Source of the DNA: Megaleporinus macrocephalus
Lineage: Eukaryota; Chordata; Actinopteri; Characiformes; Anostomidae
Length of the DNA: 64,000 nt
Reading direction: 5' to 3'
Assembly (NCBI GenBank): GCA_021613375.1
Contig: CM038706.1
Span: 22,510,866 to 22,574,865, forward strand
The notes beneath the pieces were generated by a model. That model had not been told where the DNA came from. It did no database searches and was given only the letters and a program-made list of their open reading frames with translations. Position 1 is the first letter of the stretch. Each line of letters opens with the position of its first letter. Shown in pieces: positions 10,806 to 23,736 of this stretch. The translations under genes and the position numbers were made by a program.

Positions 10806-12160
10806 AGTAAGTCTTTTCTACATCACTGGTTTTTACATTTTAAAAAACACACATAGGCTTTACTCTTCATATTTGTACGTAGTTTTTTGAGACAGTCTGT
10901 ACTAACTGTCTGCAGTGGGAGTTAGAAAGTCTGCTTCAGGAGGAGAAAGCTGCTCTTTTACTGCCTTTAAACGGCAGAAAAAAAAGAAAAAAGAGAGAAG
11001 ACCACCTTTTCCTGTAAAACGCGGTTAATAAGTGTGTATAGAGATCAGTAAAACAAGGGGAGGGGTGGGCTGTGGTCAGTCCTGTATCTGTAGTAGGGGT
11101 TATAATGATTCACTCATTTGAAAGTAGAAGCTAAATAAAATCTGTGCGCTCTGTTTGATGTTGTTACCTGTTCACGTGTTCACCTGTTCACCGAGGTTGT
11201 GCTCATGACGAACGAATCAAGCTTAAAACCGAGAACATGCCGTTTTTCTCACAGAGTGATTCCAACTGCTCTCTGAACGAATCCGCTCCAGCTTTATCTT
11301 TATGAATGTGTGAACGTTCACACAGCGCTCACCGCTGCGCTCATCCCCGACCACCCTGTCAGAAACGCGCTACTGCTGATGAGCGGCGCCGTCTGGCGGT
11401 GAAAACAGGTAACACACACCTTCTGTAATCAACCAGGTTGCTTGGTCATTTATTACGATCTGCTTAATGCTGTAATGTTATTTATTATTTTATTATTATA
11501 TAACCATGTCGTGGCTTTGGTCTCTGTTTCAGACGTTTTTTCTCAAATGTGTCTCTTGAATGTGTGTTAATTAAGAGCAAATCCCATATAAGAAAACCTT
11601 GGTGAATGTCAGACTCTTGGTGAAAACTTTGTAAGGGGGGTTTACAGTGTGGTAACCTAAGTTTGGCGCCAGTGGGCTCTAATTTTAACTAGCTAACCTC
11701 GCAAACATTAACACCCCCTGGCAAAAGCCAAACCCTCCCTTAATACAAACTATGGGGTTTATATGGTATTTTTTGCAATGAACCTAATATTACTTTTACA
11801 AATGATTAGTGAAGCTCAGCAGTAATTAATTCTGTCTTGCACGTTCTGCTTCTGACAAGATCACATCCTCAGATCATCAGTGAGGACCCCCAGTGTTTAA
11901 CAGTAGGAATGGTGTCTTTTTTTGAACACAGCTGGTTTCTTGGCACCTCTTATGTGTTCTTGTGTATATGCTACAAGTTAGTAAAGACCCCCTGCCAACT
12001 TTTCTCTTGAATATTTTAGACTAGTGGAAACTGTGGAGATGTTTAATTCTTACTTTTATTTTTCTTGGTCTCCAACTTATTAGTAGCCTCCTAGCGTCTG
12101 TATTTATATATCTCTGTAAAACGTCACCATCGTCTGTTTGCTTTTCTTCTTTCACCTTCA
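10806..12160. other. intergenic upstream of foxi2
   Basis: No coding frames. 11160-11410 is GC-richer, has repeated GTTCACCTG/GTTCACGTG E-box-like words (CACGTG near 11177) and ends in GGCGCCGTCTGGCGG. Its origin (regulatory or an old repeat) is unclear. Confidence 0.4.
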
Positions 12161-12164
12161 CTTG

Positions 12165-12600
12165 ATTTCACGATTTTCAAACACCTTCTTGTATCTACAC
12201 CCTTTGTTCATTTATCAGCTTCACTTACCATATAGGAGCACTTTGTAGTTCTACGCTTACAGACTGTAGTCCATCAGACTCTCTGAGTACTTTGTTACCC
12301 CCTTTCATCCTGTTCAGGACCCCAGCGGACCAGCACAGAGCAGATATTATTTGGGTGCTGGATCATTCTCAGCACTGCAGTGACACTGACATGGTGGTGG
12401 TGTGTTAGTGTGTGTTGTGCTTGTATGAGTGGATCAGATACAGCAGTGCTGCTGGAGTTTTTAAACACCTCAGTGTCACTGCTGGACTGAGAATAGTCCA
12501 CCACCCAGAAAGCACTGACGAAGAAACAGACGAGGACCAACATAAACCGTGCAGCAACACAGGAGCTATCAGATTTGACTTTACCTCTGCAAGGTGAACC
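12165..12600. repeat. interspersed repeat, copy A (internal palindrome)
   Basis: Contains CTTACCATATAGGAGCAC, ACAGACTGTAGTCCATC, TTATTTGGGTGCTGGATC and AGTGGATCAGATACAGCAG, which recur in the copies at 25896-26235 and 33735-33990. Two 24-base segments, 12365-12388 and 12471-12494, are near-perfect inverse complements (ATTCTCAG at one end, CTGAGAAT at the other). It resembles a high-copy otophysan repeat I recall. Non-coding. Confidence 0.75.
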
Positions 12601-13548
12601 AGCTAAGTTAGTGAGTGGACAATGATTTAGCTCAAATAGGTCATTTTATAAGTATATAAGGAGTATTTTACAATAATTTTGCGCGTGTCTCTGATTACTG
12701 GACCAGACCTACTACTAGATTAAATAAAAACAATATTTCTAATGAATCTGTATTATACAGACTGTGTATAATGCATCACACCACTTATCACAAAATTGCT
12801 GCTAATCTGTGTGAATCCACAGCTCTATCATTCGGTGGGGCTGTGTTTTGGTCAACAGCAGTTAAAAATAATCAGAAGCTTGTCATTTTACAGTAGCCTA
12901 TAAGAAGATGTGGACGCCAATAATTAAACCATATTTTGATGCCTTTTTCATATGAAAGAGAGTGAAGACTTGTATGTATGTATGTATAGCAGCCACCCCG
13001 AATATAAAACATATGATCAGGTTAATTATCCTATATTGTTATACTATTTATATATCTTTAAAGCTTCACAATGTTTATGATTTATTACATTGGAGTCCTC
13101 ATCACTCAATCACTTCACCAGAACACATTTACTAAACTTAAACTGCAAAACCAACCTAATGTATAGAAAAATATTGATCCTGATAAATTCCTGTTTGTAT
13201 AATATTAATATTTTCAAACCTTTTAAAAACACCAAAGTATCTTAATAATTTACAAAGCGGATAATTCGATAATTTGATATTATATATTTTTGAGATTTTG
13301 ATTACGTTTTAACAAGTGTTTTGTGGGGACACTCTCTAGGACGATTGAGCTGACAGGCCCAAAAATCTCAATAACTTTTTGGCATGGTTCAGATGTTTTA
13401 CTCCTAAATAACATGAAAAACCATCAAACCCAAAATTGGAGATTATCAAAAGGTCTGCTGATGAACGTAATACATAAGTAATGCAGTAATCACCTTCCAT
13501 AATCAGGGTGCTCACACACCACGAGCTTCACCCAAATCCAAAATCATT
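12601..13548. other. intergenic, nothing recognised
   Basis: AT-rich sequence with a short ATGT run near 12974. No gene or clear repeat. Confidence 0.5.
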
Positions 13549-14089
13549 CACTACCGCTCAAAAGTTTAGAATCACTTTAGAATTTCATTTCGTGCAAATT
13601 TCATGCAATTCATGCAATTTTCATGCAATTCACAAACAATATTGTCTATTTCACAATTAATTTAAGTGTATCAGATGATTTTTGAAGAATAAAAATGTTT
13701 GTATTAAAATCTATTTTTGTATAGAGGCTTATTTTGCATATAGTACTATTATCAGTAATTCTCAGTCCTCTGCCTAAATCTCCAGTTATGGCCGCCAATC
13801 CAAGTTAAGGATGTTATTGGACTAATTGGTTGTTAGGACACTCTTGCTCAATTGTGATGCACAGCTGAAAAACAGTCTACTAATAAGTGAGCATAAAAGG
13901 GAGAACAACATTCTAGGTTAGTTTAGTATCTGAAGCATCAGCAGTTGATGGCTTGCTGACAGACTCAAAATGGCCAGAAAGAAACAACTTTCTTTAGAGA
14001 CCGTCAGTCCATTGTTGTGTTAAGGAAGGAAGATACTCCATTAAAAACAAGAACATTTTACTGTAATCCCAAACTTTTGAGCGGTAGTG
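13549..14089 (+). mobile_element. internally deleted Tc1-like element (541 bp)
   Basis: Left end CACTACCGCTCAAAAGTTTA and right end AAACTTTTGAGCGGTAGTG are terminal inverted repeats of a Tc1-like family, with TA directly after the right end and TT (probably mutated TA) before the left end. Near 13970, ATGGCCAGAAAGAAACAAC encodes MARKKQLSLETVSPLL and then a stop. This looks like the transposase N-terminus, so most of the transposase has been lost. Non-autonomous. Confidence 0.8.
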
Positions 14090-15852
14090 TATGTGTCTGT
14101 CTGACTTGTCTCCTCTTGCCATATTTCATCATCTTACAGTACATCACATGACCATGTTGTAGGGAAATTATATGAACACACACACAATAAACACTCCACA
14201 TCACCTTGCACCAGCAGAATCCCACACTGAGAGGGTGAGATACATCCACCTGGTGCAGTCAGTATAAGGGGCAGGGACATAATGATGAAATTATTACTGG
14301 TTTTACTTTAAACCATAGTCAAGTTTCCAATAGTCAAATTTTAAGTTTCATTAATGTGCAAAACTTACATTAAATGCTGTCCAGCACTGAACTCAGTGAA
14401 CAGTACTCTGCCAGATGCAGGTGCATGCACAGCGCCCGCCATTGGTTTGTTTTGTACGGTCTGGAAAGTTTTCAGTTGTCTAAGGGAAGTAAGTCTGAAA
14501 TGTAACTGTATTTTGCTCGTCTTCGTGACAACCACCCACCACTTTATAGCCTATGTGTTGGGACATCCTTCCATAACACTTATTTTTCAATATAATGTTT
14601 TACATAAAACTATTATACTAACTATGTTAAAGTTGGCTTCTTATTCTCCAATTTGAATTTTCCCTTTTCACCTTAAATGGGGTGACAGCTATTACAATGC
14701 TTTACATGCCAAAATGAAACTGTGGCACCATTTAATGTAGAACAAGAACATTCCAACAAGAACCTGACAAATAGTAAGCTGACTTCAGCCTTGTGTTAAA
14801 AATACATGTAGAAAAGACTAATAGAATAGACTGATGGACTAAAAACTGATACTAGCTTTAAAATATTGAGGGGAAGCTTTAAAATATTGAGGGGAAGCAG
14901 TGGCAATAAGCTGAACCTATACTGAATTAACATTAAAACACAATAAAGCATTTGAATGGTCTCATGTTTGAAATGTTTGAACCTCTCATGGTGTCACCTT
15001 AAATATTAATGCATAAAGGTTTTTAAATGTTTGAATGAGCTAACGGCAATGTCATTACGCTTATGCACACAAGAAGTGTTGCTGATATTGTTTGTGGTTT
15101 TCAATGTTAACCTTGATAAAATTAGTTCTATCAGTAATTGTCAAAAATGTCAGTACTTTTTAACAATACCACAACAACTGTGATTTTACATTTGGGCATA
15201 AGAAGAAGTGTCAAAGGAAGGTCATGCAAGTCAACTGAGAGTCAGTCCCAATACCAGTGAAGCTTTATTCCTGTAATAACGCAAAATCAACAATCTCAGC
15301 CTGGCGAGTTAGCTTGTCCTGTCATTTCCTCACTGTAGCTTGCCTGTTTACTTCACATCTGAATAAGATTAGTTAAAAATATGTTAGTTGGGGCAACACT
15401 AATCACACATTTAGAAATGTTTCTCCACTGGACTCACAGGGAGATGTCAGAAATGTGGTGTCAGTGTAGAGTAAGAAGAAACATAGGGTTTTAGACAGAA
15501 GCTCTTTTATTGAACATGACAGCTGTTGAGATCGCTGACCTACAGCCATGATAGCCAGCAGGTCATCAATACCCACACATCTCTCCCTGAAGGTATACAC
15601 CAACACTGTACTGTACCCCACTGAACATTCAAGTACAGAGTAGCATGAGCAACACATCTACACAAGCTTACAGTCCAAACTATTTACATCTTTTAAGTTC
15701 CTCCTGATGCATCTGCAGTAGGATACTTTACCTGGTGCTCCCCACTCACTGCTCCATATGTTCATGCCTCATGCCTATGATAGCAGGGCCCATTACTGAA
15801 TAAAATACTAACACGTGCACTACCAATATTCCCAATACACTTCCAGACCGAA
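14090..15852. other. intergenic, nothing recognised
   Basis: AT-rich and without a credible gene. A 21-22 bp tandem duplication (two copies of GCTTTAAAATATTGAGGGGA) sits at about 14859-14898. Confidence 0.5.
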
Positions 15853-15866
15853 TCACTAGATGGCGC
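15853..15866 (+). promoter_or_regulatory. CTCF-like motif
   Basis: TCACTAGATGGCGC matches 13 of 14 positions of the CTCF core consensus (first base differs). It lies in otherwise unremarkable DNA about 6.6 kb upstream of foxi2. Confidence 0.35.
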
Positions 15867-16052
15867 CAAATCCCATTTATTTGCTGGCATGGTGTACTGT
15901 ACAGTGAAGGACAGAGAGCAGAGCCTCTGTCTTATTAGTCCTTATAGTCAGGAACAATATGTAGAAGTACTTAACACTTCAAAACTGAACATTTAAAGAC
16001 GGTTACGCCCCATCCAAAAATGGACTTTACGTCATATTTTCTTTTTTACATA

Positions 16053-16285
16053 TCGTCGCTGTCCAATGAAAAACAAGTATCTCCAAAATTGCAACTTTAC
16101 AGCAGAGACCAAACCCATACTTTATTTTCAATGTAAGTCAATGGAAGCTATTTTTGAGCACTTCTATTGGTCCCTTCGTCATGAAATTTTCACAAAATGT
16201 AAACAACCATTGTCGTGTTCAAATGATGTAGAAAACTCAAAATCAACAAAAATGGAAATACATGTTTTTCATTGGACAGCGACAA
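16053..16285 (+). mobile_element. TA-flanked MITE, family M, copy 1 (233 bp)
   Basis: Flanked by TA at 16051-16052 and 16286-16287. The left TIR TCGTCGCTGTCCAATGAAAA is matched inversely by TTTTCATTGGACAGCGACAA at the right. The interior carries TTTCAATGTAAGTCAATGG, CTTCTATTGGTCC and AATGATGTAGAAAA, shared with five other loci. No coding capacity. TA duplication and TIRs suggest mobilisation by a Tc1/mariner-type transposase. Confidence 0.85.
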
Positions 16286-16714
16286 TATTCTTGTTGGGTA
16301 GGTGGATCATAACATCTTATTTGACCAGAAAAACATAAGATGAAAGTTACCATTTATCAATGTCTATCTCTGAAAATCTATGAACCGATAACTGGAACTG
16401 TAAAGGGCCACAACTTGAAGAACAGCGCACTGAACTGTTGAACAGAGTCATGAGTGGCGTCTGTGGACTAATAGAGCTCGGAGCCGGAGGAGTCGTACAG
16501 TCTGACAGTGATTGCCTAATGCTAGGGTTGGTCAGGACAATAATCCTATTTAATTATTCCAGCCAAACGTCACACACAGGCGTGCGAGACCTCTACTTCC
16601 TGGAATAAGGCACAGCTGCTGTGCTGTGCAGCTTAAAGTTTTCTAAATTTGGACAACCAGTTAGTGTATGAAAAGCAGTCAGACAGGGCTTCTTCAGTAG
16701 TAATAGCAGTCTAG

Positions 16715-16865
16715 AGCAATGGCTTCCAACCCTGATACAGCACATTTGTCCTTCCAAACAGCCCTACTTCAACTCAGGAACTATTGATAATTAGCAGAAT
16801 AGTAGAATTGGGTGTGTTGGGAGCAAAGCAAATCTATGTGCAGGGCAGGGGGTCCACCAGGATGA
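16715..16865. repeat. degenerate palindromic dispersed repeat
   Basis: GGCTTCCAACCCTGATACAG at the left, with TTCAACTCAGGAAC and GGGTGTGTTGGGAGC inside and a GCAGGGCAGGGGGTCCACC-type right part, resembles a common fish fold-back repeat (CCAACCCTGGTCCTGG type). Weakly conserved. Confidence 0.4.
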
Positions 16866-17129
16866 GGGTCTATGGATTATATTTTATTTGTAACTGACTG
16901 CATAAGCACAGAAACCGCTAAGTGAAGTAGTATACGGCTTTCCCAAACGTTGTATTGTTTCCATACCGCACAGTAACTAGATTATCGTTCCATCCAATAC
17001 ATTATTCAACTGTGCAGGCTTACATCATTAGTACACCCCGACCTCAGGCTGATGCTGCCTGTCATGATAAAGCCACGGCAAGGAGTAAAGATCAAGGCCT
17101 ACTGTTGTCTTGACATGAAGACATAACCT

Positions 17130-17130
<1 letters not shown>

Positions 17131-17196
<66 letters not shown>

Positions 17197-17214
17197 TGTG
17201 TGTGTATGTGTGTG
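17131..17214. repeat. GT microsatellite
   Basis: About 40 GT units with one GG interruption. A TC run follows at 17440-17474. Confidence 0.95.
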
Positions 17215-17438
17215 GAGACAATAGGAAAACAGAGTTTCAAAACCTTATTAGGGGTTCACCTCAGGCTCTTGGCATGTGGGTGACAGAAGGAGAGACATGA
17301 ATAATGAGCAGATAGAGAGAAGAAGGAAAGAAGAAAGGAGAGAAAAGGTGTTCTCTGCTTTATACAGAGTGCTGACAGAGACAGATAGAGGGAGGCCTAA
17401 TGCATGTCTCTAATCTCAGACACATCATCTTTCTCCCT

Positions 17439-17474
<36 letters not shown>

Positions 17475-17478
<4 letters not shown>

Positions 17479-18640
17479 CTTTCCAGGAAGAGATGGAGAC
17501 TATCCATGATTACAAAGCTATAAAGCTATAGTCTGTGTGTATAGTCTATACAGGGTGTATTCTATATATTCTACTCTATTGTGTTTTATTTGCTTTAGGT
17601 CAATACATTTAAACAGTCCGGCTAGTCATAAGTCAGGAAGCATCCAACACTAGTAACAGTAGATTGCTCTTATAACTGTCACTGTATTAGACCATATGGG
17701 TAATTCTACATGACATAATGTTTTAAAACATAATGGTAACAAAATGGGAACATTAAAGAGATCATGTTAAAGTTTTAAAACATGCCATTTACACCCTCCT
17801 TGATACAGTCCATATATGGAAACAATGCTGCACCACATTAATTTGTGGAGTAGTGGACCAAAAAAATTCAGAAATATCTGGTGTGATGGAGCTCCATTTA
17901 GTAGCTTTGGGATGAATTGGAATGGTCTTGAATTAATCATCCAACTTCAGTACTTTAGCTATATTTTAGCTTTGCTATATTAATGCTCAATCAAATCCTC
18001 ACAGCAATGTTCCAACATCTAGTGTAAGGCCTAACCTGAAAAGTAGAAGGGCAGTCACTATACACTTAGAATCAATGCTACGTATGTTGTATATAATCCA
18101 AAATTTACAGGAGGTGGGATATGTTCTTAATTCCGAATGGAGGTAAATGTATAAATACTCAAGAGTCAAAATCATTATGATTTCTACATAAATGTATGAC
18201 TACAGCTGAAGCTTTTGTTCCAGTTGAAATAACATCTTGTGTTCGAAACTCAGTGACAAAAAAATACGCAACTCTTTACTGGCGACTCCGTAAGACGAAG
18301 CAATTAGTTCAGTGCAGCGGAGCTATAGTCCAGTCTGTCCTGTCAGAGATCCTTAGGACAGAGTGGGTTGGCAGTTGATTGGCAGAACCAATCAGAGCAG
18401 AGTTAGTTAATTTCCCAAAGTGTAGATTGGAGATCAGTGCAACACAGTGGCCACTCATTTAATACTGGTCATTTGCTGAGTCTACACACACACACTCTTT
18501 GTCCTGCACGTACACACGCACACACACTTAAGTCTGTCAGAGAGATGGAGAGGAAATGCCAGTGGTTTGTTTAGCTTATTTAAAAACATAGAATCTAAAT
18601 AAATCCACTGGGGTACCCCAGGTAAGCAGGAATGAATGCC
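17475..18640. other. intergenic, nothing recognised
   Basis: AT-rich. The 18230-18390 block is less AT-rich but has no recognisable coding or structural signal. Confidence 0.5.
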
Positions 18641-18647
18641 CTGAGTG

Positions 18648-18653
18648 TGTGTA

Positions 18654-18716
<63 letters not shown>
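18648..18716. repeat. GT microsatellite
   Basis: About 33 GT units with GTAT interruptions at the left edge. Confidence 0.95.
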
Positions 18717-18718
<2 letters not shown>

Positions 18719-19043
18719 GAAGAAGACTCAATAACACCATACACATTGGAAGCAAGATGCACATCCACCCCAACCCCTCGCCCCCTCTAGCAGCCATTCT
18801 ATAATGGGTCAGTGTATAGGGTGAGATGGTCCGTGTATTGGGTGAGATTGAGCAGCTTATATTTAATACTGTTACTTCTCTCCAATCTTGCCATTTCACA
18901 ACAGCCCACAGCCAGAAGTGAGGAGACTGGGGATATTACAGTAGATATTACTGCCATAATAGAGCTCATCTCAAATCTCTGACCCTACAGTTCTCAGCAA
19001 ATGACCTTTACACAGCAGTAATAATCACAGTAATAATCTACAC

Positions 19044-19044
19044 G

Positions 19045-19121
<77 letters not shown>
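19044..19121. repeat. CT microsatellite with CTCG interruptions
   Basis: About 38 CT units with CTCG interruptions near 19054 and 19088. Confidence 0.95.
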
Positions 19122-19124
<3 letters not shown>

Positions 19125-20588
19125 TACATGCACATCTCTCATTCTCTATCCTGTGGTAAACCACCTAAAAGGTTGTGTACCATTTAAACTGCACATTCTG
19201 GATCATCCATTACAGGTCCTATACACTATTAGTGATGAAATTCAGGGTTCTAAGCACAGTAGTATTTACTACCACACGGTGGCGCTTCACATCTCCACAG
19301 AACAGAATAGAACAAGCACTGCTTATAACTATTAGTTTATGACGCAGAGAGTGTGTTCAGGATGAATGCAGTCTTTCCATATTGCTGCCATCATAACAAA
19401 AACATGTGTAAAATGATTACAAAATTATGTTTTATGTTTTAGATTTTTGAGCATTCTTTTTAGCATATTCATTGTGAAATGTTCAGGCAGTGCGAGGGGA
19501 ATTAGACATTATCAAATGGTGTTACAAATCAGACTAGAAAAAAATGTAGATTAAATGTTTTGATGTTACAGCAGATATATAAGTATCCTGTTATATGTGC
19601 GTTTTGTTTACTTCTAAGTAATAAACATGCTTCAACCTTGTTATCCCCTTTGGACTTTTGAAGTTATAAATCCTAAGACTTACAAATCCTATTAAGTACC
19701 TAATATTAATTATTCAGTAACTTTTTTTTAATAACCAATATGTAAAAGTGAAAAACTGCTATTTGGGGCCACGTACAGATGCTGGCCAACGTAAAGGGTC
19801 ATTTATGCTCAGTGTTAAAAGCAGATACAAATACCCTCTGTCCATACTCCACCTTCAAAACAAAGCAGTACCACTGGAAAACTTGGAGGCAGTGTAGCCA
19901 AAAGATCAAGTGAGATATTTGTCAATTTCGCTCATATAAGTAAAAATAATTCTCCTTCCACAACAAGTATTTAATGGGCTCACACACGACCACTGTCTAC
20001 AGAGTTGCCTCTTGCATCTCCGCTGCCCTCTAGTGGATGTATTGCTTAAGATCCATGGCAGCATTAAGAATGAATGTAAGTATGTGGACAGTTTTTGTTA
20101 TAGCATTTAAACCTGATATTTAAGTGCATGTAACGGGATGACAATAAGCACTAAAGGGTTAATGGAACTGATCAGTTTTCGGGAACTGTTGAGCATCTTA
20201 TACTGATTCTTTTATGAACATGTCTTCTAATAGGAGAGCATTACCTTCTGAGATGATGTAAAAGACTGCAGAATTTTTTTTTTTACTGTGAGACTTCCAA
20301 ATGCTGGTATGATGTGTAATTTGATGCTAAATTATGATTTAATGGTTCTAAATTCCATTAAGAAGGAGTGTCCAACTCTGGTCCTGGAGGACCAATGCCC
20401 AGCATGGTTTTGTTGAGAAGTTGAGAAGGTGAAGCAACAAACTGAGGAGGACACCAGCACTCCTGCACCAGAACTGTGCTGCTGCAAGGCCTGCTGTGAG
20501 ACTCACCAAGTATCACCATTATATTTGTTGACCCTTTTAGCTTGACTGTATTTTAAATACAGTGTTCAAAACACCTTACTATTACTAC
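19122..20588. other. intergenic with one CTCF-like site
   Basis: No gene seen. TGTCCAACTCTGGTCCTGG near 20370 is the end of a common fish palindromic repeat. Confidence 0.5.
20023..20036 (-). promoter_or_regulatory. perfect-consensus CTCF-like motif
   Basis: The plus-strand CTGCCCTCTAGTGG reads CCACTAGAGGGCAG on the minus strand and matches all 14 positions of CCASYAGRKGGCRS. Its orientation is opposite to the sites at 4994 and 15853. Confidence 0.45.
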
Positions 20589-20866
20589 AAATTCTTCTAC
20601 CACTACTACTACTACTACTACCAAGACCTCTATTACAGCTACTACTACTGCAACTACTGCTGCTACTACTATTACTACCACTACCAAGACCACCACTACT
20701 ACCACTACAACTTCTACTACTACCAAGACCTCTATTACAGCTACTACTACTGCAACTACTGCTGCTACTACTATTACTACCACTACCAAGACCACCACTG
20801 CTACCACTACAACTTCTACTACTACCACCATGACCACTGCTATTACTACTACTGAACTACTACATT
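20589..20866. repeat. left part of an ACT/TAC trinucleotide satellite array
   Basis: Degenerate ACT/ACC/GCT triplets with a higher-order period of 102 bp: the block starting CCAAGACCTCTATTACAGCT at 20621 recurs at 20723. A related block (CCAAGACCTCTATAACTGCT) at 22509 lies across the transposon, so both halves are one array. Confidence 0.9.
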
Positions 20867-20868
20867 TA

Positions 20869-21078
20869 CAGTGGTGTGAAAAAGTGTTTGCTCTTTCCTG
20901 ATGTTTTGCACGTTTGTCACACTTAAATGTTTCGGAACAGCAAACCAATTTAAATATTAGTCAAAGACAACACAGTTAAACACAAAAATGCTATTTTTAA
21001 ATGAAGGTGTTTATTATTAAGAGTGAAAATCCAAACCTACATGGCCCCGTGTGAAAAAGTGATTGCCCCCTTGTTAAA
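20869..21078 (+). repeat. left IR/DR terminal repeat of the Tc1-like element
   Basis: The outer direct repeat begins CAGTGGTGTGAAAAAGTG. The inner one begins GTGTGAAAAAGTGATTGCC near 21049. The arm pairs with 22231-22440 in inverse orientation. Confidence 0.85.
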
Positions 21079-21234
21079 ATATACCATCACTGTGGTTTCT
21101 GACACCTGAGTACACTGTCTCTAGCCACACCCAGGCCTGATTATTGCCACACCTGTTCTCAATCAAGACCTCACTTAAATAGGACCTGCCTGACAAAGTG
21201 AAGTCCACCAACAGATCCTTAAAAGCTACACATC

Positions 21235-22224
<990 letters not shown>

Positions 22225-22230
22225 GTTTAG

Positions 22231-22440
22231 GAGGCAATTACTTTTTCACACAGAGCCATGTAGGGTTGTTTTTTTCTCCCTTAATAATAAACACCTTCAT
22301 TTAAAAATAGCATTTTGTGTTTACCTGTGTTGTCTTTGACTGATATTTAAATTGGTTTGATGTTCCGAAATATTTAAGTGTGACAAACATGCAAAAAATC
22401 AGGAAATCAGGAAGGGGGCAAACACTTTTTCACACCACTG
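22231..22440 (-). repeat. right IR/DR terminal repeat of the Tc1-like element
   Basis: Inverse complement of 20869-21078 with scattered differences. It includes the inner CTTTTTCACACAGAGCCATG and the outer CACTTTTTCACACCACTG. Confidence 0.85.
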
Positions 22441-22442
22441 TA

Positions 22443-22990
22443 CTTCTACTACTACCAACCTGACCACTACTACTACTACCACCACAACCACTACTATTAC
22501 TACTTCTACCAAGACCTCTATAACTGCTACTACTAGTACTGCCACCACTACAACCACTACTACTGCTATAACTATTACTACCATCAATACCACTGTTTTT
22601 ACTACTATTAGGATCACTACTACTGCTACAGATGCTACTACTACACTACCAATACGACCACACCCATTACTATTACTACACATAGTACCACTACCAATAC
22701 CACAAGTACTAGTAGTACTAGTAGTACTACTGCTTTTCCAGCTACTACTACTATTATTACCATTATCACTTTTACTGCATCTATCATTACTACTACTACC
22801 TATAGCATGGTGACTACTACTGTTGCTACACAACCACCACCACCACTACTACAGCTTCTAACTCTACTGCTATACTATAACCATGATCACTGCTACTATT
22901 ACAATTACCATCACAACTACTACCACTACTGCAGCTAATTCTACTAATTCTACTACTAATACTAACACTACCACTACTCAACAGTAGTTT
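22443..22990. repeat. right part of the ACT/TAC trinucleotide satellite array
   Basis: Continues the array interrupted by the Tc1-like element, with more substitutions (ACC, GCT, AGT, ATT triplets). Long open frames on both strands here are by-products of three-base periodicity. Confidence 0.9.
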
Positions 22991-23569
22991 TTCTTCAGTC
23001 TTTTTTCTGAAACAGAAAAGAATTGGTTAAATTGCTTCAGCGGCAAATGTTTGCCAAGACAGAGCAGTCTTCAGTGGGGTTCAGTGCTATAGTAGTACCT
23101 GCTTTTGAAAACTGTGAAAAATCATGAAACCATGAAAAATTGGTTTCATTTAATTGTTTCAAGTACAAACACAAAATCTGACCTTGATTATCAAAGTTTT
23201 GACTGATAGTTTTAATTTTGTGAATAGTGTCATATTTAAAGCTGCTTTCATGCAGACTGGATCCAAGTTATTTACCAAAGCCAACCATTGTGTTGTTCTG
23301 ATGTAGTCTACTACTACCACTACCATTTACACCATTTACTAGTAATAATTACCCACTTGGTAAAGCTGCTATTCCTATGATACTACAAAGGATCATGGAG
23401 CATTATGGATATGTCTGTCAGTGGATACCAATGTCGTAATTATATGGAAGCAGTGTAGCAGAAAACAATGATGCTCTAGTCAAACAACCACACAAAAGAA
23501 TGCTTCCCATCAGCAAGGAGGTGCTTCTCATCAGCATGACCACATAATGCTGCTCTCTCCCTCTCTTTT

Positions 23570-23616
<47 letters not shown>

Positions 23617-23701
23617 TACAAAAACAACTGACTCTCTGGCTTTAATTTCTTTGCTTCAGAGGTCAACACACATTACTCACATACACCATTGTAACCGCCA
23701 C

Positions 23702-23736
<35 letters not shown>

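Noticed and set aside
11173..11410. E-box cluster and GGCGCC-rich tail as a second promoter
   Set aside because: No TATA/Inr arrangement and no open frame downstream; kept only as a note in the upstream region.
20553..20948. Long Val-rich and Tyr-rich frames on opposite strands
   Set aside because: Direct consequence of the ACT/TAC trinucleotide array; three-base periodicity keeps all frames open. The same applies to 22399-22833.
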